DNA of 64,000 nt. Origin: CAYRGG01 sp964423745. Lineage in GTDB: Bacteria; Pseudomonadota; Gammaproteobacteria; Competibacterales; Competibacteraceae. The stretch lies in contig CAYRGG010000013.1 of NCBI GenBank assembly GCA_964423745.1, forward strand, positions 22,796-86,795. Reading direction: 5' to 3'. The position numbers and the translations under genes were made by a program. The notes beneath the pieces are model-generated. The model worked only from the letters and a program-made list of their open reading frames with translations, had not been told where the DNA came from and did not search any database. Of the stretch, positions 53,627-63,601 are shown in pieces (position 1 is the first letter of the stretch; each line of letters starts with the position of its first letter).

Positions 53627-54241
53627 ATGGGTTTTGAAAAAGCGCTTTTTTATCTTTTTGCCGCCATTTTGATTTTTGCGGCCACCCGGGTCATCACCGT
53701 TCGTAACCCCGTTCATGCGGTTCTTTTTTTAGTCCTGGCGTTTTTTACCAGCGCCGCCTTATGGTTGCTGTTAGAGGCGGAATTTTTGGCCATCACCTTG
53801 GTATTGGTATACGTGGGGGCGGTGATGGTTTTATTCTTATTCGTGGTCATGATGTTGGACATCAACGTCACACCGCTCCGGGAAGGATTTATAAAATACT
53901 TACCCTTAGGTGTGGCGGTGGCTTCGCTGATTGTCATAGAAATGGGGTTAGTGGTAAGCTCACAATTCTTTGCAACGCAAGCTTTTCCTGAACCTATTCC
54001 CCATCCAGCTGATTACAGTAACACCAAGGCGTTGGGCCAAGTGCTGTACACGACCTATGTCTATCCCTTTGAGATCGCGGCAGTCATTCTGCTAGTGGCT
54101 ATTGTTGCAGCCATTTCCCTGACGCTACGGCGACGCTCAGAAACTAAGTATCAAGATCCTGCCCAGCAGATCAGTGTCCGTCGGGACGATCGCTTACGTA
54201 TGGTGAAAATGGCTGCCGAGAAGAAAAGCAAGATGAAATGA
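53627..54241 (+). CDS. nuoJ: NADH-quinone oxidoreductase subunit J
   Basis: 204 residues from the ATG four bases after nuoI. Five membrane helices and a basic tail. A 115-bp gap follows before nuoK, the largest in the operon. Confidence 0.94.
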   Translation: MGFEKALFYLFAAILIFAATRVITVRNPVHAVLFLVLAFFTSAALWLLLEAEFLAITLVLVYVGAVMVLFLFVVMMLDINVTPLREGFIKYLPLGVAVASLIVIEMGLVVSSQFFATQAFPEPIPHPADYSNTKALGQVLYTTYVYPFEIAAVILLVAIVAAISLTLRRRSETKYQDPAQQISVRRDDRLRMVKMAAEKKSKMK

Positions 54242-54356
54242 AGAAATAACATTTAATAACATGACTTACGCAAGTCCTGTATAAGTCTTTTATAAGGGAT
54301 GATCCATTCCCTATTACCCCAAGCGACGATAATTTTAAAAACAGGGGAGATTGCTG

Positions 54357-54662
54357 ATGGTTACGTTGACTGACTACCTCATTTTAAGCGCCATTCTGTT
54401 TTGTCTCAGCATCGCGGGTATTTTTATCAACCGTAAAAATGTCATCATCATCCTCATGTCCATCGAGCTGATGTTGTTAGCGGTTAATTTTAATTTTATC
54501 GCCTTTTCCCGTTTTCTCGACGACACAGCAGGCCAAATCTTCGTATTCTTTATCCTTACCGTAGCCGCCGCTGAAGCGGCTATCGGATTAGCCATTTTGG
54601 TGGTGTTGTTTCGTACTCGCCGTACCATTAATGTGGCCGATCTCAATGCCATGAAAGGCTAA
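54357..54662 (+). CDS. nuoK: NADH-quinone oxidoreductase subunit K
   Basis: 101 residues, three helices, with the two conserved glutamates in MSIELMLLAVN and AAAEAAIGLAIL. ATG at 54357 has AGGGGAGA upstream. Homologous to Mrp antiporter subunit C. Confidence 0.95.
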   Translation: MVTLTDYLILSAILFCLSIAGIFINRKNVIIILMSIELMLLAVNFNFIAFSRFLDDTAGQIFVFFILTVAAAEAAIGLAILVVLFRTRRTINVADLNAMKG

Positions 54663-54667
54663 GCGGT

Positions 54668-56620
54668 ATGCTAACCCTCTGTACAGCGATTGTTCTTTTC
54701 CCTTTGCTAGGCGCCTTTATCGCGGGTCTAGGGGGACAGCGCATTGGTCGCGCTGGCGCACATCAGGTGACCATTGCCAGCGTTGCTATCTCTTTTATCC
54801 TCTCATTACCCTTGTTGATAATGATGACTAGGGACGGTGCGGAAGCGTTTAATGGCGTCCTTTACACCTGGCTAACCGTGGCGGGAATAGACTTTGAAAT
54901 TGGTTTTCTCGTAGACGGACTCACGGCGGTGATGGTGACTACTGTGACCTTCGTGTCCCTGATGGTGCATATATATACCATCGGTTATATGCACGACGAT
55001 GACGGTTATCAGCGTTTTTTTTGTTATATCGCCTTGTTTACCTTTGCCATGCTCATGCTGGTGATGGCCAATAACTTTTTACAGCTCTTCTTCGGTTGGG
55101 AAGGGGTAGGATTGGTGTCCTATCTGCTCATCGGCTTTTGGTATAAACGACCCAGCGCCACCTTCGCTGGACTCAAAGCCTTTCTGGTCAATCGGGTAGG
55201 GGATTTTGGTTTTCTATTAGGGATCGCGGCTGTCTTGCTGTATTTTGATAGCCTGGATTATAGGACGGTATTCAGTGCTGCGCCGAATTTGGCGGACATG
55301 ACGGTCCAGATCATCCCAGGGCGTGATTGGTCTATCTTTAGCGTGATCTGCATTTTATTGTTTATTGGCGCCATGGGTAAGTCTGCCCAGGTGCCGCTAC
55401 ACGTTTGGTTGCCGGACTCCATGGAAGGCCCCACACCCATTTCAGCGCTGATCCATGCAGCCACCATGGTGACCGCAGGGATATTTATGGTGGCCCGCAT
55501 GTCGCCCTTGTTCGAATTGTCCACCACAGCGTTAAGCGTTGTGATGGTGATCGGTACTCTGACCGCCTTGTTCATGGGTTTGGTGGCCATCGTCCAAAAC
55601 GACATTAAACGGGTAGTGGCCTATTCCACTTTGTCTCAATTGGGCTATATGACGGTGGCCCTGGGGGTTTCCGCCTATGGGGCCGGCATCTTTCATTTAT
55701 TGACCCACGCTTTTTTTAAGGCGCTTTTGTTTCTCGGGGCAGGTTCTGTCATCATCGCCTTGCACCATCAGCAGGATATACGCCACATGGGCGGGCTGCG
55801 TAAATTTATGCCCATCACCTGGCTAACCTTCCTGGTGGGCACCTTAGCCCTCGTGGGCACGCCAGGGTTTTCCGGCTTTTATTCAAAAGACAGCATTATC
55901 GAAGCGGTGCATGCATCCTCTTTACCCGGCTCAGGATTAGTTTATCTGTGTCTGTTGGCTGGAGTTTTTGTCACCGCCTTTTATTCATTTCGGCTTTATT
56001 TTTTGGTGTTTCACGGTAGCCCACGCATGACGTCTTCCGTCCAAGACCATCTTCAGGAAAGCCCCTGGGTGGTGACTGTTCCGTTAATCTTATTGGCTAT
56101 TCCGTCGGCTGTGCTGGGCTATTTCACCATCGAACCGCTGCTGTTGGGCAATGTTTTTGAAGGCGCTATCTACGTATTGCCAGCCCATGACACGTTAGGT
56201 CCGTTAACCGAGCATTTCCACGCTCCTTGGCAATTTGCTTTGGAGGGGCTAAAAACCCCGGCTTTCTGGCTGGTGATAGCCGGTCTCGGTGCGGCTTGGT
56301 ATCTCTATCTGCAACGTCCTGGTCAAGCGGATCTGCTGCGCCAACGCTTTTCCGGTGGCTATGAAATTCTACGGCAGAAATATGGCTTCGATGATTTTTA
56401 TCAAGTCTTTTTCGCCGACGGTAGTCGTCAGTTTGGTCAAGGTCTTTGGAAATATGGCGAGACAGCCCTCATCGATGGCTTACTGGTGACAGGCACCTCA
56501 AAACTGGTGGGATGGTTTGCCACCTTGATGCGGCATGTGCAATCGGGTTTTCTCTACCACTATGCCTTTGCCATGATCATCGGCCTGTTAGGTCTACTCA
56601 CTTGGTTCGTCGTCCGGTAA
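54668..56620 (+). CDS. nuoL: NADH-quinone oxidoreductase subunit L
   Basis: 650 residues, antiporter-like proton-pumping subunit with about 14-16 membrane helices, including FFGWEGVGLVSYLLIGFW and the Lys/His region KSAQVPLHVWLPDSMEGPTP, and the C-terminal lateral helix. Confidence 0.96.
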   Translation: MLTLCTAIVLFPLLGAFIAGLGGQRIGRAGAHQVTIASVAISFILSLPLLIMMTRDGAEAFNGVLYTWLTVAGIDFEIGFLVDGLTAVMVTTVTFVSLMVHIYTIGYMHDDDGYQRFFCYIALFTFAMLMLVMANNFLQLFFGWEGVGLVSYLLIGFWYKRPSATFAGLKAFLVNRVGDFGFLLGIAAVLLYFDSLDYRTVFSAAPNLADMTVQIIPGRDWSIFSVICILLFIGAMGKSAQVPLHVWLPDSMEGPTPISALIHAATMVTAGIFMVARMSPLFELSTTALSVVMVIGTLTALFMGLVAIVQNDIKRVVAYSTLSQLGYMTVALGVSAYGAGIFHLLTHAFFKALLFLGAGSVIIALHHQQDIRHMGGLRKFMPITWLTFLVGTLALVGTPGFSGFYSKDSIIEAVHASSLPGSGLVYLCLLAGVFVTAFYSFRLYFLVFHGSPRMTSSVQDHLQESPWVVTVPLILLAIPSAVLGYFTIEPLLLGNVFEGAIYVLPAHDTLGPLTEHFHAPWQFALEGLKTPAFWLVIAGLGAAWYLYLQRPGQADLLRQRFSGGYEILRQKYGFDDFYQVFFADGSRQFGQGLWKYGETALIDGLLVTGTSKLVGWFATLMRHVQSGFLYHYAFAMIIGLLGLLTWFVVR

Positions 56621-56624
56621 TACT

Positions 56625-58169
56625 ATGCTAATCAAGGTCCCATTGCTCAGTTTGTTGATCTGGATACCTATTTTAGGGGGCGCCGCGGTCCTTTACGTGG
56701 AGCAGAAAAACCCGCTGGATACGCGGCGAGTGGCCCTAAGCGTGGCCAGTATCACGTTTCTACTGAGCTTACCCCTGTATCTCAATTTCGATACCACCAC
56801 CGCGCTTTTTCAGTTTCAAGAATTTTCTTCTTGGATTCCGCCGTTAAACATCAACTATCACTTGGGTGTGGACGGCTTCTCCATGCCGTTAATTTTACTG
56901 ACCAGTTTTATGACTGTGTTGGTGATTATCGCAAGCGGACGGGTAATCCAATATCGCACCGGTCAATATTTAGCCGCCTTTCTCATTATGGAAGGTTTGA
57001 TGATCGGTGTGTTTGCTGCCCTGGATGCCATCCTATTTTACGTGTTTTTCGAAGCCATGTTGATTCCCATGTTATTGATTATTGGCATTTGGGGAGGGCC
57101 ACAACGGGTATACGCCACCGTGAAGTTTTTTGTCTATACCTTCTTGGGCTCTGTGCCCATGTTGGTGGCGCTTATTTACCTGTATCTGCAATCCGGCAGT
57201 TTTGCCATTGTGGACTTACAAGATTTTCCTTTAAGCTTTGCCGAGCAAATTTTGATTTTTATCGCTTTTCTAGGAGCCTTTGCGATAAAAATACCCATGT
57301 GGCCGTTGCATACGTGGTTGCCGGACGCCCATGTGGAAGCGCCCACGGGCGGTTCCGTAATTCTGGCGGCCATTATGCTGAAAATCGGCGGTTACGGTTT
57401 TTTGCGTTTTTCGCTGCCTGTTACGCCTGATGCGGCCAGTGCTTTACAGGGGTTAATCATCACCCTTTCTTTAGTGGCGGTGATCTACATCGGTTTAGTG
57501 GCGCTGATTCAGCAAGATATGAAGAAGCTGATCGCTTATTCCTCCATCGCCCACATGGGTTTTGTGACGTTAGGATTTTTTTTGATTTTTCCCATCGTGG
57601 AAGGTACCGGCAATCTAAACGGCGCTGCCTTAGGGGTCGAGGGGGGTATGGTGCAGATGATTTCCCACGGCTTTATCTCCGGTGCGCTGTTCCTCTGTAT
57701 TGGCGTGCTTTATGATCGCCTGCATTCTCGCCAAATTCACGACTACGGCGGTGTCGTCAATACCATGCCGCGGTTCGCCGCATTGATGGTTTTCTTCTGT
57801 ATGGCCAATGCCGGGTTGCCGGGAACATCCGGTTTTGTGGGCGAATTTATGGTTATTCTCAGTAGTTTTGAAGCCAATGTGTGGGTTGCTGTATTGGCCG
57901 CTTTGACTTTGATTCTAGGGGCTGCCTATACCCTATGGTTGGTAAAACGGGTCATTTTTGGCGAGGTTGCCAATGGCGGTGTTGCCCAGCTTCAAGACAT
58001 CAACCCCCAGGAAGCTATTGTCTTGGGAACACTCGCGGGTGTGGTCTTGTTGTTGGGTGTTTGGCCAGACCCTTTAGTGACGGTCATGCATGCCTCAGTG
58101 GATAAGCTCCTGGATCAGGCGACAACCTCTAAGCTACTAGAATTTCGACTGGTTGTCTCACCGCCTTAA
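56625..58169 (+). CDS. nuoM: NADH-quinone oxidoreductase subunit M
   Basis: 514 residues, second antiporter-like subunit. The motifs FFEAMLIPMLLIIGIWGG and PMWPLHTWLPDAHVEAPTGG carry the proton-channel Glu and Lys. Starts four bases after nuoL. Confidence 0.96.
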   Translation: MLIKVPLLSLLIWIPILGGAAVLYVEQKNPLDTRRVALSVASITFLLSLPLYLNFDTTTALFQFQEFSSWIPPLNINYHLGVDGFSMPLILLTSFMTVLVIIASGRVIQYRTGQYLAAFLIMEGLMIGVFAALDAILFYVFFEAMLIPMLLIIGIWGGPQRVYATVKFFVYTFLGSVPMLVALIYLYLQSGSFAIVDLQDFPLSFAEQILIFIAFLGAFAIKIPMWPLHTWLPDAHVEAPTGGSVILAAIMLKIGGYGFLRFSLPVTPDAASALQGLIITLSLVAVIYIGLVALIQQDMKKLIAYSSIAHMGFVTLGFFLIFPIVEGTGNLNGAALGVEGGMVQMISHGFISGALFLCIGVLYDRLHSRQIHDYGGVVNTMPRFAALMVFFCMANAGLPGTSGFVGEFMVILSSFEANVWVAVLAALTLILGAAYTLWLVKRVIFGEVANGGVAQLQDINPQEAIVLGTLAGVVLLLGVWPDPLVTVMHASVDKLLDQATTSKLLEFRLVVSPP

Positions 58170-58191
58170 GAAACCCTAATAACGAACTAAC

Positions 58192-59628
58192 ATGCCCTTT
58201 ATTACAGCTAATCTTATTCTGGCGTTGCCCGAACTTTTTGTCACCTTCATGGGTTGTGTACTCTTGATTGTGGATGTTTATTTACGCCAAGATCAACGCC
58301 ATATCACCTATCGGCTTACCCAATTAACCTTGTTGGGAGCAGCCATACTGACCTGGTTTACCTTTGCCGAACAATCCACAGCGGGTTTTTATGGCCATTA
58401 CCTTAGAGACCCCTTTGGGGACACGGTAAAGCTAGGGATCTATCTTGCTTCGGCAGCTGTTTTTCTCTATTCCCGGGATTACTTAAAAGCCCGTGATCTG
58501 TTTAGGGGCGAGTACTTTATGCTCGGGCTTTTTGGCGTGTTGGGCATGATGATTCTGGTTTCCGGGCATAGCTTTTTAACCCTCTATCTGGGGCTAGAAC
58601 TACTTTCCCTTTGCCTGTATGCCTTAGTGGCTTTTGATACGGATTCTCCCGTGGCGGCAGAGTCTGCCATGAAGTATTTTGTGTTGGGCACCTTAGCCTC
58701 CGGTATGTTTTTGTATGGCGTTTCCATGGTGTATGGCGCCACCGGCAGTTTTAATCTTCACATTGTGGGGGCAGCGGTTGCCGAGCAAGGTGCGGATAAT
58801 TTGGTGTTGGTATTCGGTCTAGTGTTTTTGGTGGCCGGCATAGCGTTTAAGCTGGGTGCGGTGCCTTTTCATATGTGGTTACCCGACGTTTATCAAGGCG
58901 CTCCCACATCAGTCACCCTCTATATCGCCGCTGCCCCTAAATTAGCCGCCTTTGTTCTAATGGTGCGGATTCTGATGGAGGGTTTAAGCGCTTTACAGGA
59001 CGATTGGCAAGACATGTTAATGATACTGGCGATACTCTCCATCGGCTTGGGTAATCTAATTGCCATAGTCCAGACCAATATCAAACGTCTGCTGGCCTAC
59101 TCGACGATTTCCCATGTGGGTTTTTTGTTATTGGGTATTTTGGTAGGTACACCCCAGGGTTATGGGGCGGCTTTATTTTACGCCATGACATACGTCCTGA
59201 TGGTGGTAGGGGTTTTTGGCATTATCCTTTTATTGAGTCGATCTGGTTTTGAGGCAGAAAACATCGATGACTTAAAAGGGCTTAATGACCGTAACCCGTG
59301 GCTTGCCTTTCTCATGTTGCTACTGCTGATGTCTCTGGCGGGCATGCCAGTCTTGGTGGGCTTTTACGCAAAGCTAGTGGTGCTGCAGGCCATTATAGGC
59401 GCTGGTTTTATAGGGCTCGCCATTTATGCAGTGCTGTTTACCGTGATCGGCGTTTATTATTACTTGCGCGTCGTCAAAGCCATTTATTTCGATAAACCGG
59501 AAACAGCTGTAGAACCTCTCCACATCCGCCCCGATGTCCATCTAGCCATCAGCACCAATGGCCTATTGGTATTGGTGCTTGGCTTATCTCCCGCTTGGTT
59601 AATAACTGTGTGTAATCGGGTTTTCTAA
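58192..59628 (+). CDS. nuoN: NADH-quinone oxidoreductase subunit N
   Basis: 478 residues, third antiporter-like subunit (LGLELLSLCLYALVAF; AVPFHMWLPDVYQGAPTSVT). Last gene of the operon. It converges with the MepK-like gene, whose stop lies 29 bp away. Confidence 0.96.
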   Translation: MPFITANLILALPELFVTFMGCVLLIVDVYLRQDQRHITYRLTQLTLLGAAILTWFTFAEQSTAGFYGHYLRDPFGDTVKLGIYLASAAVFLYSRDYLKARDLFRGEYFMLGLFGVLGMMILVSGHSFLTLYLGLELLSLCLYALVAFDTDSPVAAESAMKYFVLGTLASGMFLYGVSMVYGATGSFNLHIVGAAVAEQGADNLVLVFGLVFLVAGIAFKLGAVPFHMWLPDVYQGAPTSVTLYIAAAPKLAAFVLMVRILMEGLSALQDDWQDMLMILAILSIGLGNLIAIVQTNIKRLLAYSTISHVGFLLLGILVGTPQGYGAALFYAMTYVLMVVGVFGIILLLSRSGFEAENIDDLKGLNDRNPWLAFLMLLLLMSLAGMPVLVGFYAKLVVLQAIIGAGFIGLAIYAVLFTVIGVYYYLRVVKAIYFDKPETAVEPLHIRPDVHLAISTNGLLVLVLGLSPAWLITVCNRVF

Positions 59629-59657
59629 ACAGAGTGGATTACATTAGCGGGCTGTCG

Positions 59658-60272
59658 TCACCAGGTACGTACTGGACCGGTGTCGATGTGGATAAAGTTC
59701 GAACGCGGATAATACCCGACACCGCCCGCCTTCATAGACAGTGCAGCGCGGTGCAAAGCTGAAACAGAGCGATTCGGCATATAAATATCTACCGCTTTGG
59801 CGTGCATATGAAAACTGTTTTTAGCCACCCGTTTGCTTTTACGCCGCAGCATTTCATTGGTATTCGGGGAGCGGTAGCCGCTAACTACATGGAGGGGGTT
59901 CTTTTGTGAATCCATTTTTAGTCGCAATAAATACATTTGATCCAGCAATACAGGATCAAAATCTTTAACCTGGTTATTGTGATGATCCCGCAATACCCAG
60001 CTAATTTTCTCAAGGGCTTCAGCAATATAACCTTCGTTAGGTGTCCAATAAACGGACTTGAAAGATCCATCGAGACGAGGATTATAGAGATTTAAAACCC
60101 GTTCTTTGTTAGTGTCTATCCTTGCTAATAATGGATTGGATGCTACTAATCCTACCGAGACGGTCGCCAATTTTAGAAAACTACGCCGTTTTAACGGGCG
60201 TTTTAAGCCAGAAACGCCTTCATAATTCTCCTCAAAAAAAGTTGAACTCTGAGCGGTTACGTGTTTTTGCAT
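59658..60272 (-). CDS. MepK/YcbK-like (DUF882, M15-type) peptidase with Tat-type signal
   Basis: 204 residues from the ATG at 60272. The N-terminus carries a KRRSFLKLA twin-arginine-type signal followed by a hydrophobic stretch. The C-terminal half is the DUF882/peptidase M15 domain with zinc-site residues in SFHMHAKAVDIY and FIHIDTGPVRTW, and VVSGYRSPNTNEML. MepK cuts 3-3 peptidoglycan crosslinks in E. coli. The frame extends to 60512, but residues before 60272 look like non-coding sequence. Confidence 0.87.
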   Translation of the reverse strand: MQKHVTAQSSTFFEENYEGVSGLKRPLKRRSFLKLATVSVGLVASNPLLARIDTNKERVLNLYNPRLDGSFKSVYWTPNEGYIAEALEKISWVLRDHHNNQVKDFDPVLLDQMYLLRLKMDSQKNPLHVVSGYRSPNTNEMLRRKSKRVAKNSFHMHAKAVDIYMPNRSVSALHRAALSMKAGGVGYYPRSNFIHIDTGPVRTW

Positions 60273-60719
60273 TCTTCGTCTCTCTATAGCAGCATTATAT
60301 AGACTTTGGAAATTTGCATAGCGGACTTTAGATGAGCTAGCTTTATAAATCAACCCGCCAAGCCAATATTTACCGGCGCTTTTGACAGTTGTATGAGCAA
60401 ATCTAAGTTCCCAGTGACAGCGGCAGTGCGGATATTGCGCCAGCACAAGACTGTATTCAGCCATCACCTGTATGATTATCAACCGGGAGGCGGGGCGATG
60501 CATGGTGCGCAATCCCTGGGAATCGATCCATGTCTTGTCATAAAAACGTTGATTACGCTTCCACTAAGGGAACTTTGATCTATACTCAAAACCTCCAAGT
60601 CAAATTGAAAGGGCAAATAAGTTTGAAGCAGTTGAATAGAAAAAAAGCGTGCTTAAGCAAATAGTCTTTAAGCCAATTATATTTTTATTTTTAATGGTTT
60701 GAGTAATTCGAGGTAACAT
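60273..60719. other. Intergenic stretch with no clear feature
   Basis: About 450 bp between the MepK-like gene and the CoaD-CoaE fusion. I see no convincing gene, repeat or promoter box. The 180-bp plus-strand frame inside it has no ribosome-binding site. Confidence 0.6.
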
Positions 60720-61907
60720 ATGGCAAAGGCAATGTACGCTTTTTCAGGTGACCCCATCACCTATGGTCATATCAATATCATCGAACGAACCGCTAAAGTG
60801 TTTGATGAGGTTGTCGTAGGAATAGGCATCAATCCTAGTAAAAAATATACCTTTTCGTTGGCGGAAAGAACGGAAATGGCAAAAAAGGCAGTCGCTGACT
60901 TGCCCCATGTGGAGGTGGTTTCCTTTAATGGCATGCTGGTTAACTATGCGTATGAAAAGGGTATCCAAGTGTTGGTCAAGGGAGTCCGAGACAGCAACGA
61001 TTTTGACTACGAGATGTTGTTGCATCAGGCGGGAGAAAGCCAAAAATTGGGTATCGACACCTATTTGTTACCTGCTCGGCAAGATCTCATCCACATAGCG
61101 TCCAGTGTTGTGAAGTCGATTCTCATCGAGCAAGGCGATGTGCATACCTATGTGCCTATTCATGTGCAGCATGCCCTCTATGAAAAAATGCTTGGGCAAT
61201 ATCTCATAGGCATCACCGGCGAGCCTGGTGTGGGTAAATCCCATGTGGGTAAATTGTTTGAATCCTGGGGTAAGAGTCGCAATATACCTGTCCATAATAT
61301 TGAATTGGATCACATTGCCTATCAAATTCTAGAGGAGCTGACTGATCCAGTTTATGAAACCATAAGAGCAAAGATTAAAAAGAAATTTGGAAGCGGGGTA
61401 TCACGTTCAGATGGAACTATTGATCGCAAAGCCTTGGGGGAAATTGTATTTACGGATACCGATGCTTTGCGTCAATTAAATATGATTATGGATATGCCCC
61501 TTTCAGTGCGATTAAAACGAGAAATGTACGATAAAAAAGGCATCGTGATTATTAATGCGGCTTTGATCGCTGAATCTGAAATGATGTATCTATGCAATAA
61601 CAATATGATATTGGTTGATGCTGATAAAAATGTCCAACAGGAAAGATTGCGCCATAAAAAACTGACGGACAAACAGATCGAAAGACGCTTACTGAGTCAA
61701 TATTCTAAGTGGCAAAAACAAGAACGTATTCAGAAAATAATAAAAGATAGCAATCACGGTAAATTGTGGGTAGTCGATAGCTCTGCAACGATTAACAACC
61801 ATTTATTTGAAACCATCGTTGAAGAACTTTCCTATCTAGCGAAATTAGATAACAATTCTAAAAATCTTTCTAGTGATTTTCCTCTAGGTGAAAAATACAC
61901 TAAGTAG
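60720..61907 (+). CDS. CoaD-CoaE-like fusion (phosphopantetheine adenylyltransferase plus dephospho-CoA kinase)
   Basis: 395 residues in one continuous frame. Residues 1-160 match CoaD: DPITYGHINI, GIGINPSKKYTFSLAER, KGVRDSNDFDYE and HIASSVVKSI. Compared with typical CoaD (GTFDPITNGH), the segment FSGDPITYGH is two residues shorter. From about 161 a dephospho-CoA-kinase-like domain begins with the P-loop GEPGVGKS (167-174), followed by LDHIAYQIL and an RRLLSQ lid region. Together these would catalyse the last two CoA steps, as animal COASY does. Bacterial enzymes are normally separate. The 3' end overlaps the converging enzyme gene by eight bases. Confidence 0.85.
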   Translation: MAKAMYAFSGDPITYGHINIIERTAKVFDEVVVGIGINPSKKYTFSLAERTEMAKKAVADLPHVEVVSFNGMLVNYAYEKGIQVLVKGVRDSNDFDYEMLLHQAGESQKLGIDTYLLPARQDLIHIASSVVKSILIEQGDVHTYVPIHVQHALYEKMLGQYLIGITGEPGVGKSHVGKLFESWGKSRNIPVHNIELDHIAYQILEELTDPVYETIRAKIKKKFGSGVSRSDGTIDRKALGEIVFTDTDALRQLNMIMDMPLSVRLKREMYDKKGIVIINAALIAESEMMYLCNNNMILVDADKNVQQERLRHKKLTDKQIERRLLSQYSKWQKQERIQKIIKDSNHGKLWVVDSSATINNHLFETIVEELSYLAKLDNNSKNLSSDFPLGEKYTK

Positions 61908-63534
61908 GGCAGACTAATTTTCCTAGTTGTTCCGTCAGTTTCATGTTTTCCGAATAATCCACCGGACAGTCGACCAAGACTACCGTGTTGTCTGCAATAG
62001 CTTGTTTGAGGGTGGGCAATAGCTCTTCGGTTTTTTGGATTCGATAACCTTTGGCGCCGAAGCTTTCCGCATAAGCGACTAAATCAGGATTATTAAAGCG
62101 TATAAACGCATCGTGTCCAAAGCGACGCTGTTGGTGCCATTGAATGACCCCATAACCGCTGTCGTTCCAGACTAAGATGATAATCGGGGTGCCGATACGC
62201 AACGCGGTTTCTATCTCCTGGGAGTTCATGAGGAAGCCGCCGTCACCGGTAACCGTTAAGGCAACCTGCTCAGGGTAGGCAAGCTTTGCGGCGATAGCGC
62301 CAGGGACGCCGATACCCATGGCGGCAAAACCGTTGGAGATAATACAAGTATTGGGATGTTCCGCTTGGTACATGCGCGCCATCCAAAGTTTATGGGCGCC
62401 CACATCGCAGACGACAATATCCTCAGGGGCTAAGGCTTGGCGCAGATCCCAAATCAATCTCTGGGGTTTGACGGGAAAACTTAGATCATCTGCATAGGCC
62501 TTAAATTCATTAGCAATGGTTTCGCGTAATACCGTGGCATGATGGCCATCGTGGGGTTTAGCGGCAGACGCTATACTTTGCAGACCCGCGGAAATATCGC
62601 CCACCACACCACACTCCAGCACATAATGTTCGTCCACCTCGGCGGGACTCATGTCCACATGAATGATTTTTTTGCCTTTATCGCCATGCCATAGGTGAGG
62701 GTGATATTCCACCATATCGTAGCCAACGCAAATCACCACATCAGCGCGATCAAAACCACAAGCTACGTAATCATGGGCCTGTAGCCCAACGGTGCCTAAA
62801 GAAAGTGGGTGAGAAGCGGGGATAACACCCTTAGCCATGAAGGTGGTGGCCACGGGAACATTGAGCTGTTCTGCAAAGGCCACTAAAGCCTTAGCGGCTT
62901 TGGCGCGAATCACGCCGTTGCCAGCCATGAGAATGGGAAAGCGTGCCTGGGATATCACCCCAGCGGCTTGCAGGATTTTATCCTGGGGAGGGATAGGTGG
63001 GGTAGGGCTTTGCACCTTGAGGGGTACTTTGCCGTCGGTGGCCATCTGCGCAATGTTTTCAGGGAAGGAAATAAAACTGCCACCGGGTTTTTCCGCGGCA
63101 GCGTTCTTGAAGGCTTTACGAACCACTTCTGGGATGATTTCAGGTTCGCGTATTTCGACGCCATATTTGGCAATGGGTGCGAACAGGTTGACCAGATCCA
63201 CCACCTGATGACTTTCCTTGTGCATTCGCGTAGTAGCGCCTTGGCCAGCGAGGGCGACTATGGGTGCTCGATCCATATTAGCATCGGCAAAACCCGTCAC
63301 GAGATTGGTGGCCCCTGGTCCCAGGGTGGCCAAACATACCCCCGTTTTCCCTGTTAAACGCCCATAAACATCGGCCATAAAGGCCGCTCCTTGTTCATGA
63401 CGGGTCGTGATAAAGTGAATTTGACTATCTCGCAGGGCTTCCATGATATCCAGGTTTTCCTCGCCTGGAATGCCAAAGATAAGGTGTACACCCTCGTTTT
63501 CTAGGCATTCGATGAAAAGTTGCGCGGCTTTCAT
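61900..63534 (-). CDS. Acetolactate-synthase-type thiamine diphosphate enzyme, large subunit
   Basis: 544 residues with the ThDP-enzyme order: N-terminal pyrimidine-binding domain with the catalytic Glu in TTRHEQGAAFMADVYGR, a central domain, and the C-terminal PP domain with GDGGFLMNSQEIETALR and a metal-binding Asn. It most resembles single-gene acetolactate synthases, which make acetolactate from two pyruvates. No small-subunit gene is adjacent, so a catabolic or alternative role is possible; oxalyl- or other ThDP enzymes are less likely. Confidence 0.85.
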   Translation of the reverse strand: MKAAQLFIECLENEGVHLIFGIPGEENLDIMEALRDSQIHFITTRHEQGAAFMADVYGRLTGKTGVCLATLGPGATNLVTGFADANMDRAPIVALAGQGATTRMHKESHQVVDLVNLFAPIAKYGVEIREPEIIPEVVRKAFKNAAAEKPGGSFISFPENIAQMATDGKVPLKVQSPTPPIPPQDKILQAAGVISQARFPILMAGNGVIRAKAAKALVAFAEQLNVPVATTFMAKGVIPASHPLSLGTVGLQAHDYVACGFDRADVVICVGYDMVEYHPHLWHGDKGKKIIHVDMSPAEVDEHYVLECGVVGDISAGLQSIASAAKPHDGHHATVLRETIANEFKAYADDLSFPVKPQRLIWDLRQALAPEDIVVCDVGAHKLWMARMYQAEHPNTCIISNGFAAMGIGVPGAIAAKLAYPEQVALTVTGDGGFLMNSQEIETALRIGTPIIILVWNDSGYGVIQWHQQRRFGHDAFIRFNNPDLVAYAESFGAKGYRIQKTEELLPTLKQAIADNTVVLVDCPVDYSENMKLTEQLGKLVCPT

Positions 63535-63601
63535 CAGGTTTCAACCTTGATTGATAGTATGCTAAGTAGGTGAATCGCCTATTAGGGTAACGCTTTTAAA
63601 A

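Noticed and set aside
60393..60578. 61-residue plus-strand frame between the MepK-like gene and the CoaD-CoaE fusion
   Set aside because: No ribosome-binding site, no hydrophobic or domain pattern, and it overlaps the unlikely upstream extension of the MepK-like frame.
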